Both the position numbers and the translations under genes were made by a program. 64,000 nucleotides of DNA from contig NZ_VOHB01000002.1 of NCBI RefSeq assembly GCF_007859295.1, forward strand, positions 1,551,624 to 1,615,623. The letters are read 5' to 3'. This document shows positions 17,031 to 26,541 of this stretch, in pieces (position 1 is the stretch's first letter; the number at the start of each line of letters is the position of its first letter). The notes beneath the pieces are model-generated. The model made no database searches. It worked only from the letters and a program-made list of their open reading frames with translations, and had not been told where the DNA came from. This DNA is from Planococcus sp. CPCC 101016 (GTDB lineage Bacteria; Bacillota; Bacilli; Bacillales_A; Planococcaceae).

Positions 17031-17621
17031 GTGAATTTGTATGCATTTGGCAAGGGACTTGTGAAGACAGTATTAAGCCCTTTATATCGCTTTGAAATAA
17101 TTGGAGCCGAAAATTTTCCGAAAGAAGGCGGCATTCTTCTTTGCTCCAATCATATCCATGCACTTGACCCGCCTGTAGTGGGAATGACAGCTCCCAGAAC
17201 GGTGCATTTTATGGCAAAGGAAGAGCTGTTCAAGGCGCCGATTCTTGGACCAATTTTGCCGAAAGTTAATGCTTTTCCGGTAAAACGTGGAATGAGTGAC
17301 CGTGAAGCTCTGCGGACGGCTTTAAAGATCTTGAAAAGCGGGGAAGTTGTTGGGTTGTTCCCTGAAGGAACACGCTCCACAGATGGTGTATTGAAAAAAG
17401 GTTTAAGTGGTGCAGGATTTTTTGCGCTGCGCGGCAATGCAGACGTTATGCCTTGCGCCATTATCGGACCATATAAAACGTTTCGAAAAGTGAAAGTGGT
17501 GTACGGAGAACCGATCCGAATGGAACCGTTTCGCGAACGGAAAGCTTCGGTTGATGAAGTGACTGAGGCCATTATGTCCAGTATCCAGAAGATTCTTGAT
17601 GACTATACAGGTAATAAGTGA
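17031..17621 (+). CDS. plsC: 1-acyl-sn-glycerol-3-phosphate acyltransferase
   Basis: Acylates lysophosphatidic acid to phosphatidic acid at the membrane. It is 196 residues with the acyltransferase motifs NHIHALD (H41 and D46, the HX4D pair), VKRG and FPEGTRS. The start is GTG, one base after the cmk stop, served by GAGAGG in the cmk end. There is no long membrane helix beyond an N-terminal amphipathic region. Co-transcribed with cmk. Confidence 0.92.
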   Translation: MNLYAFGKGLVKTVLSPLYRFEIIGAENFPKEGGILLCSNHIHALDPPVVGMTAPRTVHFMAKEELFKAPILGPILPKVNAFPVKRGMSDREALRTALKILKSGEVVGLFPEGTRSTDGVLKKGLSGAGFFALRGNADVMPCAIIGPYKTFRKVKVVYGEPIRMEPFRERKASVDEVTEAIMSSIQKILDDYTGNK

Positions 17622-17627
17622 AAATTT

Positions 17628-17656
17628 TTGTTTTTATTAGAGAATTCGCATAAAAT
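17628..17656 (+). promoter_or_regulatory. Sigma-A promoter of ypfD
   Basis: TTGTTT and TAAAAT with a 17-base spacer, about 33 bases before the ypfD ATG. Confidence 0.65.
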
Positions 17657-17689
17657 AGAAGATGGATAGTTTGTGAAGGAGGGCTACTT

Positions 17690-18835
17690 ATGTCAGAGGA
17701 AACGAACATGATGGAAAACCGTGACTTCCAAACAGGAGATCGCGTGAAAGGGATAGTGGCAAAAATAGAAGAAAAAGCAGTAACCGTAACGATCGAAGGG
17801 GCGCCTTTTGATGGCATTATTCCCATTAGTGAGTTATCGAGCCTGCATATCGAAAAAGCATCGGATTCAGTGCAAGTTGGTGATGAACTGAATTTAATCA
17901 TTACGAAAGTGGAAGATGAGAATTTTGTTTTATCCAAGCGCAAAGTTGATGCCGAACAGGCATGGGACGAATTGGAGAAGAAATTCGAATCAGGCGAGAT
18001 TATTGAAGCTGAAGTAAAAGATGTCGTAAAAGGCGGTCTCGTAGTCGATTTGGGCGTACGTGGTTTTGTTCCGGCTTCGTTAGTGGAAGATTACTTTGTC
18101 GAATCTTTTGAAGATTACAAAGGGAAAACCTTGACGTTCAAAATCGTCGAAATGGAAAAAGAGAATAACCGGCTAATCCTTTCACACCGTGCAGTTATCG
18201 AAAAAGAAAAAGAATCACAAAAAGAACAGGTGATGGAGCAGATCCATGCCGGAGATGAACTGAAGGGTAAAGTTCAGCGCATTGCTTCTTTCGGGGCATT
18301 TGTCGATATCGGCGGAGTAGATGGATTAGTCCACATCTCCCAGCTGTCGCATGAACACGTTGAAAAGGTTTCTGACGTGGTGACGGAAGGACAGGAAGTC
18401 ACTGTAAAAGTGCTGTCTGTCGACCGGGATTCTGAACGTATTTCTTTGTCCATCAAGGACACTTTGCCTGGACCATGGGATTCTATTGACGAAAAAGCGC
18501 CAAAAGGTTCTGTTCATACCGGAATGGTTAAGCGTTTGGTAAGTTACGGGGCATTTGTCGAAGTATTGCCTGGAGTTGAGGGACTTGTCCATATCTCCCA
18601 GATTGCACACAAGCATATTGCCACACCAAACGAAGTATTGACCGAAGGACAGGAAGTACAAGTAAAAGTCTTAGAAGTCAATAAAGCCGATAAACGCCTG
18701 TCATTAAGCATCAAAGAATTGCAGGAAAAAGAAGGCGAACAGGATTACTCAAATTACGAAATGCCTGAAGAGTCATCTGGCTTCTCAATCAGTGATGTAA
18801 TTGGCGATAAATTAAAAGGATTCAAGTCCGAATAA
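17690..18835 (+). CDS. ypfD: S1 RNA-binding domain protein (ribosomal S1 homologue, YpfD)
   Basis: A 381-residue protein with four S1 domains: about 15-85, 103-170, 187-258 and 272-343. Typical motifs occur twice as [21 protein letters not shown] and [22 protein letters not shown] (shown here in part for comparison). Firmicutes versions have four rather than six domains; they bind RNA but are not essential ribosomal proteins. GAAGGAGGGC precedes the ATG. A good promoter upstream separates it from cmk-plsC. Confidence 0.9.
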   Translation: MSEETNMMENRDFQTGDRVKGIVAKIEEKAVTVTIEGAPFDGIIPISELSSLHIEKASDSVQVGDELNLIITKVEDENFVLSKRKVDAEQAWDELEKKFESGEIIEAEVKDVVKGGLVVDLGVRGFVPASLVEDYFVESFEDYKGKTLTFKIVEMEKENNRLILSHRAVIEKEKESQKEQVMEQIHAGDELKGKVQRIASFGAFVDIGGVDGLVHISQLSHEHVEKVSDVVTEGQEVTVKVLSVDRDSERISLSIKDTLPGPWDSIDEKAPKGSVHTGMVKRLVSYGAFVEVLPGVEGLVHISQIAHKHIATPNEVLTEGQEVQVKVLEVNKADKRLSLSIKELQEKEGEQDYSNYEMPEESSGFSISDVIGDKLKGFKSE

Positions 18836-18836
18836 T

Positions 18837-19892
18837 ATGTCGAGAGCTGAACGTAAAATGGATCATATACAATTTGCTTTATCGACAGGGCAGAGCAAAC
18901 AAAACATGTTCGATGACATCCGATTTGTTCATCAGGCTTTGCCGGACTCCGCCGTATCTGAAATTTGCATAAAACCAAAAACAGGTGATTTGAACTTGAA
19001 ATCACCTGTTTTTATTAATGCGATGACGGGTGGCGGTGGCAGGGACACCGAACAATTGAATGGTCTTTTGGCTCGGGTTGCCAGAGAGACGGGAGCGGCG
19101 ATGGCTGTAGGTTCTCAGATGGCAGCACTTAAAGACCGCAGCGAACGGCAATCCTATGCTGTTGTCAGGAAGGAAAACCCCGAAGGCATCCTTTTTGCCA
19201 ATCTTGGCAGCGAGGCAACCGTGCAGCAGGCTCACGAAGCAGTTGAAATGATTGAGGCGAATGCTCTTCAAATTCATTTGAACGTCGTGCAGGAACTGAC
19301 CATGCCGGAAGGAGACCGTGATTTTCGCGGAGCGTTTGAACGCATACAAGCGATTTCAGCGTTTGTCGACGTTCCTGTAATCATAAAGGAAACCGGTTTC
19401 GGCATGTCGCGAGAGACTGCGGAAAAGTTGAAAGATACCGCTATTTCAGCGATTGATGTCAGCGGCTTCGGCGGAACGAATTTCGCGCTGATTGAGAACG
19501 AGCGCCGCAGAAGAAAACTGGCATATTTTGAAGACTGGGGCATTCCGACAGCGGCAGCGATTGTGGAAGTGAAAAGTGTCTTCGGAAAAACGGTGCTTGC
19601 GTCGGGTGGGCTGCAGGATGCCCAGGATATGATTAAAGCGTTTCTGTTGGGGGCTGACGCGGTTGGTCTCGCCGGCTCTTTTTTGAAGACTGCGATGCAA
19701 GAAGGCGAAACTCAACTGATCAGTGAGATCCACGCGCTTTACGAAGATCTGACGATGATGATGACGGCTCTGGGGGCTGAAGACTTGCCCGCGCTGAAGA
19801 AATGTCCGGCTGTGATCACTGGAGAATTGGCCCAATATCTCAGCGCCAGAGGCTTTAATCCGGCATCTTATGCAATCCCTGCGAAAAACTGA
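18837..19892 (+). CDS. fni: Type 2 isopentenyl-diphosphate delta-isomerase
   Basis: FMN- and NADPH-dependent enzyme interconverting IPP and DMAPP, the isoprenoid building blocks used by hepS/hepT downstream. It is 351 residues with family motifs FINAMTGGGG, MAVGSQMAAL, FANLGSE, QIHLNVVQE..MPEGDR and SGFGGTNF. The start ATG is one base after the ypfD stop with no close ribosome site (AAGGA is about 16 bases off), so translation is likely coupled to ypfD. A terminator follows. Confidence 0.93.
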   Translation: MSRAERKMDHIQFALSTGQSKQNMFDDIRFVHQALPDSAVSEICIKPKTGDLNLKSPVFINAMTGGGGRDTEQLNGLLARVARETGAAMAVGSQMAALKDRSERQSYAVVRKENPEGILFANLGSEATVQQAHEAVEMIEANALQIHLNVVQELTMPEGDRDFRGAFERIQAISAFVDVPVIIKETGFGMSRETAEKLKDTAISAIDVSGFGGTNFALIENERRRRKLAYFEDWGIPTAAAIVEVKSVFGKTVLASGGLQDAQDMIKAFLLGADAVGLAGSFLKTAMQEGETQLISEIHALYEDLTMMMTALGAEDLPALKKCPAVITGELAQYLSARGFNPASYAIPAKN

Positions 19893-19905
19893 ATATTGCA
19901 CATTT

Positions 19906-19943
19906 AAAGGGGATGGACATTTAACAGATGCCATCGCCTTTTT
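19906..19943 (+). terminator. Terminator after fni
   Basis: AAAGGGGATGG pairs with CCATCGCCTTT (one mismatch), followed by TTT. Confidence 0.75.
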
Positions 19944-19947
19944 CGTG

Positions 19948-19953
19948 TATAAT
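19948..19953 (+). promoter_or_regulatory. -10 candidate for der-gpsA
   Basis: Consensus TATAAT, 32 bases before the der ATG, directly after the fni terminator; no clear -35. Confidence 0.5.
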
Positions 19954-19985
19954 AAGCATATCAGAAGTGGAAGGATGAATTTATT

Positions 19986-21296
19986 ATGGCAAAACCGGTA
20001 GTAGCAATAGTTGGCCGGCCGAACGTTGGTAAGTCCACGATTTTTAATCGCGTGGTAGGAGAACGAGTTTCAATTGTGGAAGATATTCCAGGAGTGACGC
20101 GTGACCGTATTTACAGTTCGGCAGATTGGCTGACACATGAATTCAATATTATAGATACAGGGGGCATCGATCTTCGTGACGAGCCATTCCTTGAACAAAT
20201 TCGCCAGCAGGCAGAAATCGCTATGGACGAAGCGGATGTCATCATTTTCCTTGTCAACGGACGCGATGGCGTTACAGCACAGGATGAGCAGGTAGCTAAA
20301 ATTTTATATCGTACTAAAAAGCCGGTCATTCTGGCCGTCAATAAAATCGATAATCCCGATATGCGCCATATGATCTATGATTTCTATACGCTTGGAATGG
20401 GCGAGCCTTTTCCGCTTTCAGGATCACACGGATTGGGGTTAGGGGATCTTTTGGACGAAGTAGCCAAAAACTTCCCGACAGACGATGAAGAAGAGTATCC
20501 GGATGACATCATCAAATTCTCATTGATCGGCCGTCCGAATGTCGGTAAATCATCTCTAGTGAACTCATTCCTGGGTGAAGAACGCGTTATTGTCAGCGAA
20601 GTCGCAGGAACCACGCGCGACGCTGTAGATACTCAATATGAATATAATGACCAGCCGTACGTTATTATTGATACGGCCGGTATGCGCAAAAAAGGGAAAG
20701 TTTATGAAACAACTGAGAAATACAGTGTATTGCGTGCCTTGCGTGCCATTGAACGTTCAGACGTTGTTTTAGTGGTCTTGAATGCAGAAGAAGGCATTCA
20801 GGAGCAGGACAAAAAAATTGCCGGTTATGCCCATGAAGCCGGGAAAGCCATCATCATCATCGTCAATAAATGGGATGCCATCGAAAAAGATGAAAAAACC
20901 ATGAATGTCATGACACGCAAAATTCGCGAGCACTTCCTGTTCCTAGATTATGCACCGATCATGTTTGTTTCTGCAATCAGCGGAAAACGTGTCCATAACA
21001 TTTTGGAAATCGTCAATAAAGTAAATGACAACCATTCAAGACGAATCCAGTCGAGCATCCTGAACGAAGTAATTGAAGACGCAGTTGCCATGAACCCGGC
21101 GCCAACTGACAAAGGCCGTCGTCTGCGTGTTTATTATGCAACTCAAGTGGCCATCAAGCCGCCGACATTCGTCGTCTTTGTCAATGAACCGGATCTCATG
21201 CATTTCAGCTATGAACGCTTCTTGCAGAACCGGATCCGCGAGAGCTTCGATTTTGAAGGAACTCCTCTTCGTCTTATAACAAGAGCGCGTACTTAA
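19986..21296 (+). CDS. der: Ribosome biogenesis GTPase Der (EngA)
   Basis: Essential two-domain GTPase for 50S subunit maturation. It is 436 residues. Tandem G domains have P-loops GRPNVGKST at 10-18 and GRPNVGKSS at 182-190, NKID and NKWD base-recognition motifs, and a C-terminal KH-like domain. RBS GGAAGGA is well placed. gpsA follows 21 bases later, the same pairing as in B. subtilis. Confidence 0.97.
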   Translation: MAKPVVAIVGRPNVGKSTIFNRVVGERVSIVEDIPGVTRDRIYSSADWLTHEFNIIDTGGIDLRDEPFLEQIRQQAEIAMDEADVIIFLVNGRDGVTAQDEQVAKILYRTKKPVILAVNKIDNPDMRHMIYDFYTLGMGEPFPLSGSHGLGLGDLLDEVAKNFPTDDEEEYPDDIIKFSLIGRPNVGKSSLVNSFLGEERVIVSEVAGTTRDAVDTQYEYNDQPYVIIDTAGMRKKGKVYETTEKYSVLRALRAIERSDVVLVVLNAEEGIQEQDKKIAGYAHEAGKAIIIIVNKWDAIEKDEKTMNVMTRKIREHFLFLDYAPIMFVSAISGKRVHNILEIVNKVNDNHSRRIQSSILNEVIEDAVAMNPAPTDKGRRLRVYYATQVAIKPPTFVVFVNEPDLMHFSYERFLQNRIRESFDFEGTPLRLITRART

Positions 21297-21317
21297 GATA
21301 AAAGGTGGTTTTAGCTT

Positions 21318-22337
21318 ATGGAAAAAGTTTCTGTTTTTGGAGCAGGAAGCTGGGGGACCGCTCTGAGCTATGTGCTTGCTCAGAATGGTCATGATTTATT
21401 GCTTTGGACACATCGCCAGGACCAAGCTGACGAAATCAACCAGCATACAAATAAACGGTATTTAAAAGATACGCAGTTGCCTGAAAGCCTAAAAGCTACA
21501 AGCGATTTGCCTAAAGCAGTAGAACACGCCGATATTTATGTGCTGGCTGTTCCAACAAAAGCAATTCGCGAAGTTTGCCGGGATATCAAAAAAAACATTA
21601 ATCGAAAAATTTTGTTCGTCCATGTTTCCAAGGGGATTGAACCGGATTCGCTAAAGCGGATCAGTGAAATGATCCGCGAAGAAATTCCGGAACAGTGGAT
21701 TGAGGATGTGGTCGTATTATCCGGTCCGAGCCATGCAGAAGAAGTCGTTCAGGAACATCCTACAACCGTCACCGCAGCTTGTGAGAACACTGAAGCGGCT
21801 AACCGGATCCAAGATCTGTTCATGAACCATTATTTCCGTGTTTATACGAATACGGATGTAATCGGTGTTGAAATCGGAGGCGCTTTAAAAAACATCATCG
21901 CTTTGGCCGTCGGAATTACCGATGGCTTAGGTTTCGGAGATAATGCAAAAGCTGCCATCATGACGCGTGGGCTAGCGGAAATCGCACGCCTCGGCGTTAA
22001 AATGGGAGCCACACCTTTAACTTTCTCGGGATTGACCGGAGTCGGTGATTTAATTGTGACCTGTACCAGCGTACATTCACGCAACTGGAGAGCAGGGAAC
22101 ATGCTCGGAAAAGGAAAATCCTTGGACGAAGTGCTTGAAGAAATGGGCATGGTTGTCGAAGGCATCCGGACCACCAAAGCAGCTTATCAATTGTCACAAG
22201 CATACGATGTGCCAATGCCGATAACTGCTGCACTTTATTCAGTTCTTTTTGACAATGTATCAACAGATGATGCGGTTGGAAAACTGATGGGACGCATGAA
22301 GAAGAATGAAATGGAAGATTTGATTAACTTGCTTTAA
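21318..22337 (+). CDS. gpsA: Glycerol-3-phosphate dehydrogenase [NAD(P)+]
   Basis: Reduces dihydroxyacetone phosphate to sn-glycerol 3-phosphate for phospholipids. It is 339 residues with the dinucleotide motif GAGSWG at 8-13, SKGIEPDSLKRISE, LSGPSHAEEV, the catalytic lysine region GGALKNIIALAVGI and TFSGLTGVGDLIVTC. It forms a transcription unit with der and ends at a terminator. Confidence 0.96.
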   Translation: MEKVSVFGAGSWGTALSYVLAQNGHDLLLWTHRQDQADEINQHTNKRYLKDTQLPESLKATSDLPKAVEHADIYVLAVPTKAIREVCRDIKKNINRKILFVHVSKGIEPDSLKRISEMIREEIPEQWIEDVVVLSGPSHAEEVVQEHPTTVTAACENTEAANRIQDLFMNHYFRVYTNTDVIGVEIGGALKNIIALAVGITDGLGFGDNAKAAIMTRGLAEIARLGVKMGATPLTFSGLTGVGDLIVTCTSVHSRNWRAGNMLGKGKSLDEVLEEMGMVVEGIRTTKAAYQLSQAYDVPMPITAALYSVLFDNVSTDDAVGKLMGRMKKNEMEDLINLL

Positions 22338-22344
22338 TTGTCAC

Positions 22345-22382
22345 AAAAGAAGAGGATGCCACAAGCAGACTCTTCTTTTTTT
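22345..22382 (+). terminator. Terminator after gpsA
   Basis: AAAAGAAGAG / CTCTTCTTTT around a 16-base loop, followed by more T. Confidence 0.8.
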
Positions 22383-22383
22383 A

Positions 22384-22392
22384 TGCTATACT
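22384..22392 (+). promoter_or_regulatory. Extended -10 promoter for yphE-yphF
   Basis: TG-C-TATACT just past the gpsA terminator and 31 bases before the yphE start. Confidence 0.5.
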
Positions 22393-22423
22393 ATTGCTGA
22401 AACACTACGAAAGGCGGGCAATT

Positions 22424-22627
22424 ATGAGTGCTTTAGATAAAATGTGGGTATCATTTGCTGGAATTGCTTTCTTACTGATTTCAATGGGTTTTATCTACTT
22501 GAGCAGATACAAATTGAAAAACGGCATACTTAAATTTTTATTCGCCCTAGTTGCATATATCTTGCTGATTCTTGGATTCTTTATCATGATATTCACGGTA
22601 TTCAGCGGCCCTACAGGCGGCGCTTGA
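22424..22627 (+). CDS. yphE: Small membrane protein, YphE-like (DUF2768)
   Basis: A 67-residue protein with two membrane spans (about 8-28 and 36-60) and a short C-terminal FSGPTGGA. Function unknown. ATG 22424 is preferred because AAAGGCGGG lies upstream; the open frame begins ten codons earlier. It sits directly before the lipoprotein gene, the same order as yphE-yphF between gpsA and hbs in B. subtilis. Confidence 0.72.
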   Translation: MSALDKMWVSFAGIAFLLISMGFIYLSRYKLKNGILKFLFALVAYILLILGFFIMIFTVFSGPTGGA

Positions 22628-22637
22628 GGTGAGGAAA

Positions 22638-23348
22638 ATGAAAAAAATGACAATGTTTATCCTACTCCTGCTTATTGTCGGATTTTTGTCTGCTTGCGGA
22701 TATCCACAGAGTGAGAGAGCGGGGAACCAGATTCCTTATGAAGATCAATTGATTACTGTACAAAACGCTGTAAATCAGTACAGAGGAGCGACTGGCGGCT
22801 TGCTGCCAATCAAAACTCGGGAAATGGATGTAGACCAATACATCAAATACCCTGTCGATTTTTCCAAAATCGTCCCTGACTATACAGCGGAAGTTCCGAC
22901 AAACGCATTTGAAACCGGAGGTGTTTTTCAGTATGTCCTTATGGATGTAGAGGAAAACCCAACCGTGAAACTGGTTGATCTGCAGGCAGCAGAAGCAATC
23001 AGATCTGTTAATGTGCGCAAAAGTGCAAATGGCGGACGGGTGCCAATTTCAGAAATCCTTGCAGACAATGTTTACAAGTTCAACTTTAAGGAAATGGGAT
23101 TCTCTGAGGAACCGACTGTGGTAAGTCCGTATAGCGGCCGTAATTTGCCGATGGTGATCACGGGAAGAGGAGACGTCTACATCGATTACTCAATGGATCT
23201 TTATTCAGCTCTTCAAGAGTACGAAGGGACTTTAGAAGAAGGCCAGGATATTCGGTTTATCTTGTATGAAGAACATGCAGTCGTACCTGCTTACTCACTT
23301 CCTTATACAATCGACGAAAAAAATGAACCAATATTTTTAACCGAGTAA
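22638..23348 (+). CDS. yphF: Lipoprotein YphF-like, unknown function
   Basis: A 236-residue predicted lipoprotein: Lys-rich N terminus, hydrophobic stretch, then lipobox LSAC with the cysteine at about residue 19. The mature part has no motif I recognise. GAGGTGAGG supports ATG 22638 over GTG 22629. It is co-transcribed with yphE. In spore formers spoIVA comes next; here the next gene is hbs. Confidence 0.78.
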   Translation: MKKMTMFILLLLIVGFLSACGYPQSERAGNQIPYEDQLITVQNAVNQYRGATGGLLPIKTREMDVDQYIKYPVDFSKIVPDYTAEVPTNAFETGGVFQYVLMDVEENPTVKLVDLQAAEAIRSVNVRKSANGGRVPISEILADNVYKFNFKEMGFSEEPTVVSPYSGRNLPMVITGRGDVYIDYSMDLYSALQEYEGTLEEGQDIRFILYEEHAVVPAYSLPYTIDEKNEPIFLTE

Positions 23349-23520
23349 AAAGCTTGATTTGACGCGATTTTAATAGAAATGCCCTCTTTATAGAAAATTT
23401 TGTTAGTATTTGGTGGTTTTATTGAAAAAGCAGGCTGTTTGTTGTTGCTATGCGATTTTCGATGTGATACTCTTTTTACAGGATTGATGGTTGCATCCCC
23501 TTTGAGAGGAGGTGAATAGC
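23349..23520 (+). other. Upstream region of hbs
   Basis: 172 bases without a gene. TTGTTG (23442-23447) and GATACT (23466-23471), spaced by 18 and with TG one base before the -10, are the best promoter candidate. A strong GAGGAGGTGA lies before the hbs ATG. No terminator is evident after yphF. The B. subtilis spoIVA gene would lie here; nothing like it is present. Confidence 0.4.
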
Positions 23521-23793
23521 ATGAACAAAACAGAATTAGTGAACTCTGTTGCTGAAGCAGCTGAACTTTCTCGTAAAGACGCTGCCAAAGCAGTTGACGC
23601 TGCATTTGAGACGATTCAAGACGCTCTAACTAAAGGTGAAAAAGTACAGTTGATCGGATTCGGTAACTTTGAAGTACGCGAACGCGCGGCCCGCAAAGGA
23701 CGTAACCCACAAACTGGCGCTGAAATTGAGATCGCTGCAAGCAAAGTTCCTGCATTTAAGCCAGGTAAAGCGCTTAAAGACGCAGTGAAGTAA
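23521..23793 (+). CDS. hbs: HU nucleoid protein
   Basis: DNA-bending histone-like protein of 90 residues. The DNA-binding arm [25 protein letters not shown] is in the normal place (about 55-81, cited in part). ATG 23521 follows GAGGAGGTGA closely; the frame opens three codons earlier. It has its own terminator, consistent with a highly expressed single gene. Confidence 0.97.
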   Translation: MNKTELVNSVAEAAELSRKDAAKAVDAAFETIQDALTKGEKVQLIGFGNFEVRERAARKGRNPQTGAEIEIAASKVPAFKPGKALKDAVK

Positions 23794-23814
23794 GCTTTAG
23801 CCTCTGTACATAGG

Positions 23815-23858
23815 ATGACTTTTGCGAGACACAATCTTGCAAAAGTCATTCTTTTTTT
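23815..23858 (+). terminator. Terminator after hbs
   Basis: ATGACTTTTGC / GCAAAAGTCAT with a 13-base loop, followed by TCTTTTTTT. Confidence 0.88.
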
Positions 23859-23905
23859 GAGTCAACAATTTTGCGAAACACCTGTGCGTATGCTACGATT
23901 CATGT

Positions 23906-24042
23906 GAGAAAAGCGGAGGCGGCCGTTCTGCTCCGACAGGCATAAGACGATCTGGCGAAGCGGCGTACTTTGCCGCATAGCCAGAGTGGCTTATGACCCG
24001 AGGAGCAGGCCGCTGAAGCTAGACAGTGAGAAAAGCGCAAGC
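23906..24042 (-). repeat. Inverted single copy of the 121-bp hairpin repeat
   Basis: Read on the minus strand this matches the tandem array at 39.3 kb: GTCATAAGCCACTCTG, GCGGCAAAG..CGCCGCTTCGCC, CGTCTTATGCC and the closing GCTTGCGCTTTTCT. Nested stems are CATAAG/CTTATG, TCTGGC/GCCAGA and GCGGC/GCCGC, closed by GCTCC/GGAGC and GCGGCC/GGCCGC. It sits between the hbs terminator and folE. Confidence 0.85.
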
Positions 24043-24133
24043 ATAAGTAAAATCGCTAATATAAGTAAAAGCCACCGGTAGCCATCCTGCTGCCAAACAA
24101 ATAAACGATTCGTCTTCAACAGGAGGAAACAGA

Positions 24134-24718
24134 ATGATAGATGTGAAAGCACAGAAGGTAGACCTAGATAAAATAGAACAAGCTGTCTCGATGATATTGG
24201 AGGCAGTTGGGGAAGACGTAAGCCGGGAAGGATTACAGGATACGCCTAAAAGGGTAGCTAAGATGTATGCAGAAGTATTCTCCGGGTTGAAAGAAGATCC
24301 AAGAGAATATTTCAAAACCGTTTTTCATGAAGGGCATGAAGAATTGGTGCTCGTTAAAGATATTCCTTTCTACTCGATGTGCGAACATCATCTCGTTCCG
24401 TTTTTCGGAAAGGCGCATATCGCCTATATTCCTCGTGACGGAGTTGTGACAGGACTGAGCAAATTGGCAAGAGCGGTGGAGACAGTTGCAAAACGTCCAC
24501 AGTTGCAGGAACGCATCACTTCGACGATTGCAGACTCCTTGATGGAAACTTTGAATCCACATGGCGTCTATGTAATGATTGAAGCGGAGCATATGTGCAT
24601 GACGATGAGGGGCATCAAGAAACCAGGATCAAAAACAGTTACAGCGGTTTCCCGTGGGATTCTTGAAACGGACGACATCAAACGTTCGGAAGTAATCACA
24701 TACATTAATATGAACTAA
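24134..24718 (+). CDS. folE: GTP cyclohydrolase I (MtrA)
   Basis: Converts GTP to 7,8-dihydroneopterin triphosphate, first step of folate synthesis. It is 194 residues. Zinc ligands are C83 and H86 in MCEHHLVPF and C155 in [19 protein letters not shown] is also typical. AACAGGAGG precedes the ATG. It is followed 21 bases later by mtrB, the two-gene mtrAB operon of Bacillus. Confidence 0.96.
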   Translation: MIDVKAQKVDLDKIEQAVSMILEAVGEDVSREGLQDTPKRVAKMYAEVFSGLKEDPREYFKTVFHEGHEELVLVKDIPFYSMCEHHLVPFFGKAHIAYIPRDGVVTGLSKLARAVETVAKRPQLQERITSTIADSLMETLNPHGVYVMIEAEHMCMTMRGIKKPGSKTVTAVSRGILETDDIKRSEVITYINMN

Positions 24719-24739
24719 AAATGAAAAGCAGGTGTGAAT

Positions 24740-24961
24740 ATGGCTCAGACGGAATATATTGTTATTCGCGCACAGGAAGACGGCGTGAACGTAATAGGAT
24801 TGACCCGCGGCAACGATACAAAATTTCACCATACTGAAAAATTGGATAAAGGCGAAGTGATGATTGCTCAATTTACAGAGCATACATCAGCTATGAAAAT
24901 CCGTGGGAAAGCGGAGATTCATTCGGCTCATGGTATCGTTGAAAGCGAAGCTAAAAAATAA
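24740..24961 (+). CDS. mtrB: Tryptophan RNA-binding attenuation protein (TRAP)
   Basis: Ring-forming regulator that binds trp leader RNA when tryptophan is present. It is 73 residues. The tryptophan-pocket motif [20 protein letters not shown] and the RNA-contact residues K34, K53 and R55 (equivalent to K37, K56 and R58 in B. subtilis) are kept, so it should be functional. ATG 24740 follows AGCAGGTG. The trp operon that TRAP controls is absent from its usual place in the aro block here. Confidence 0.93.
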   Translation: MAQTEYIVIRAQEDGVNVIGLTRGNDTKFHHTEKLDKGEVMIAQFTEHTSAMKIRGKAEIHSAHGIVESEAKK

Positions 24962-24992
24962 ACGATATTGGATGAAGGCTAGGCTTTGCCTG

Positions 24993-25001
24993 TGATATAC
25001 T
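24993..25001 (+). promoter_or_regulatory. Extended -10 promoter for hepS-menG-hepT
   Basis: TG-A-TATACT, 38 bases before the hepS start; -35 is poor, as usual with extended -10 sites. Confidence 0.5.
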
Positions 25002-25038
25002 ATTGTAGTATGGCTAAATCATGAATGGAGCAAGCAGT

Positions 25039-25815
25039 ATGAATGGACACCAAATACAATCGAAAATTATTTCCATGGGGATCGAGGTTATAAATGCTGT
25101 GCGCCAGCGGACACTTGATCAGTACACAGAAGGTCCATCGGTAAAAGAGTCCCGTTTGTTTTTTTTGCTATTGCCTTTTTTTGACGGGAAGAATTGGTCG
25201 CCTGAAATTGAAGCCTCAGCAAAAACGGTTTCCATCGTATACGCCGCTTTGCATGCCCATGATCAAGTAAGAGAAGACGCTCCGATTATAAAAGAGCAGC
25301 AGCTAACGGTGTTGGCTGGAGATTTATACAGCGGCATTTATTATCAGATGCTGGTCAATACCAAGAACATTGCAATGGTGCAGCAACTCGCTTCAGCTAT
25401 TATTCAAGTGAGCGAAAAGAAAACTTCCTTTTTTGAAGGAAGAGTTCGGCCGCTGGAAGAAGTGGAAGAAGCCATAAACATCATCGAAACTGAACTTTTA
25501 ATGGCATTCTATAATTATTACGGCTTTACAGAATATGCACCACTTGCCAAACAAGCCTTGCTTTATATTCGCTATGCCGATGAATTGGAACGATTACAAG
25601 CCAAGGACTATACACACGCCTTGCTGGAACTGAACGCTAACCTTGTTCACGAAATCTATACAGAACATTGGCTGTTGGAAAAATTAGACAGTCTGCACCG
25701 CCAGATTTCAGCGTCCATTGCTGAGTGTTCATTGGACTACGAAGTTGAAAATTTTCTGCTCCATCAAATAACCCCGCACCAGCATAGAGCTGAGCAGCTG
25801 ACCCGAGAAGGATGA
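25039..25815 (+). CDS. hepS: Heptaprenyl diphosphate synthase component I (HepS)
   Basis: Non-catalytic partner of HepT in making the C35 side chain of menaquinone. It is 258 residues, mostly helical, without DDxxD motifs, as expected for component I ([11 protein letters not shown] is in the equivalent region). ATG 25039 is chosen with GGAG ten bases upstream; ATG 25021 lacks a site. menG starts six bases after its stop, and hepT follows. Confidence 0.87.
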   Translation: MNGHQIQSKIISMGIEVINAVRQRTLDQYTEGPSVKESRLFFLLLPFFDGKNWSPEIEASAKTVSIVYAALHAHDQVREDAPIIKEQQLTVLAGDLYSGIYYQMLVNTKNIAMVQQLASAIIQVSEKKTSFFEGRVRPLEEVEEAINIIETELLMAFYNYYGFTEYAPLAKQALLYIRYADELERLQAKDYTHALLELNANLVHEIYTEHWLLEKLDSLHRQISASIAECSLDYEVENFLLHQITPHQHRAEQLTREG

Positions 25816-25820
25816 CTGAT

Positions 25821-26519
25821 ATGCCTAAAACGAAAGAACAAAGAGTCCACGAAGTATTTGAAAAAATATCCGAGAACTATGATCAGATGAACTCTGTCAT
25901 CAGCTTCCAACAGCATAACAAGTGGCGTGAAGACACGATGTACAAGATGCAAGTGCCTAAAGGAGCCGCCGCAATTGATGTATGCTGCGGAACGGCTGAC
26001 TGGACCATTGCGCTTGGCAAGGCAGTCGGTGAAACCGGACAGGTGGTCGGACTGGATTTCAGCCAGAACATGCTGAACGTCGGACATGAAAAAACCAAAA
26101 ATATGCCTCAAGTTAAACTGATACAGGGAAATGCCATGTCATTGCCTTATCCGGACAATTCCTTTGATTTTGCCACAATTGGATTTGGTTTGCGCAATGT
26201 ACCAGATTACCGCCAAGTCCTTTCTGAAATGCATCGTGTATTGAAGCCGGGTGGAATGATTGCCTGCTTGGAAACATCTCAGCCTGAAAATATCATTTTC
26301 AAGCCGATTTTCAGAATATATTTCCGCTTCATTATGCCGGTCTTCGGCAAACTCTTCGCTAAAAGCTACAAAGAATATTCATGGCTCCAGGAATCAGCAA
26401 AAACATTTCCGAGCATGAAACAATTGGCAAAGCTGTTCGCAGAAGTCGGGTTTGAAAAAGTGAAATACAAGCCTTATACAGGAGGCGCCGCAGCCCTCCA
26501 CCTAGGAATAAAAAAGTAA
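25821..26519 (+). CDS. menG: Demethylmenaquinone methyltransferase (MenG/UbiE family)
   Basis: SAM-dependent enzyme that methylates demethylmenaquinone in the last step of menaquinone synthesis. It is 232 residues with family blocks [39 protein letters not shown] (SAM motif I), [14 protein letters not shown] and SWLQES. The start [10 protein letters not shown] at 25821 follows GAAGGA; an ATG overlapping the hepS stop (25812) is the alternative. Called menH in older B. subtilis annotation. Confidence 0.95.
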   Translation: MPKTKEQRVHEVFEKISENYDQMNSVISFQQHNKWREDTMYKMQVPKGAAAIDVCCGTADWTIALGKAVGETGQVVGLDFSQNMLNVGHEKTKNMPQVKLIQGNAMSLPYPDNSFDFATIGFGLRNVPDYRQVLSEMHRVLKPGGMIACLETSQPENIIFKPIFRIYFRFIMPVFGKLFAKSYKEYSWLQESAKTFPSMKQLAKLFAEVGFEKVKYKPYTGGAAALHLGIKK

Positions 26520-26541
26520 ATTAGCGGGAGAAGGATTTTAA

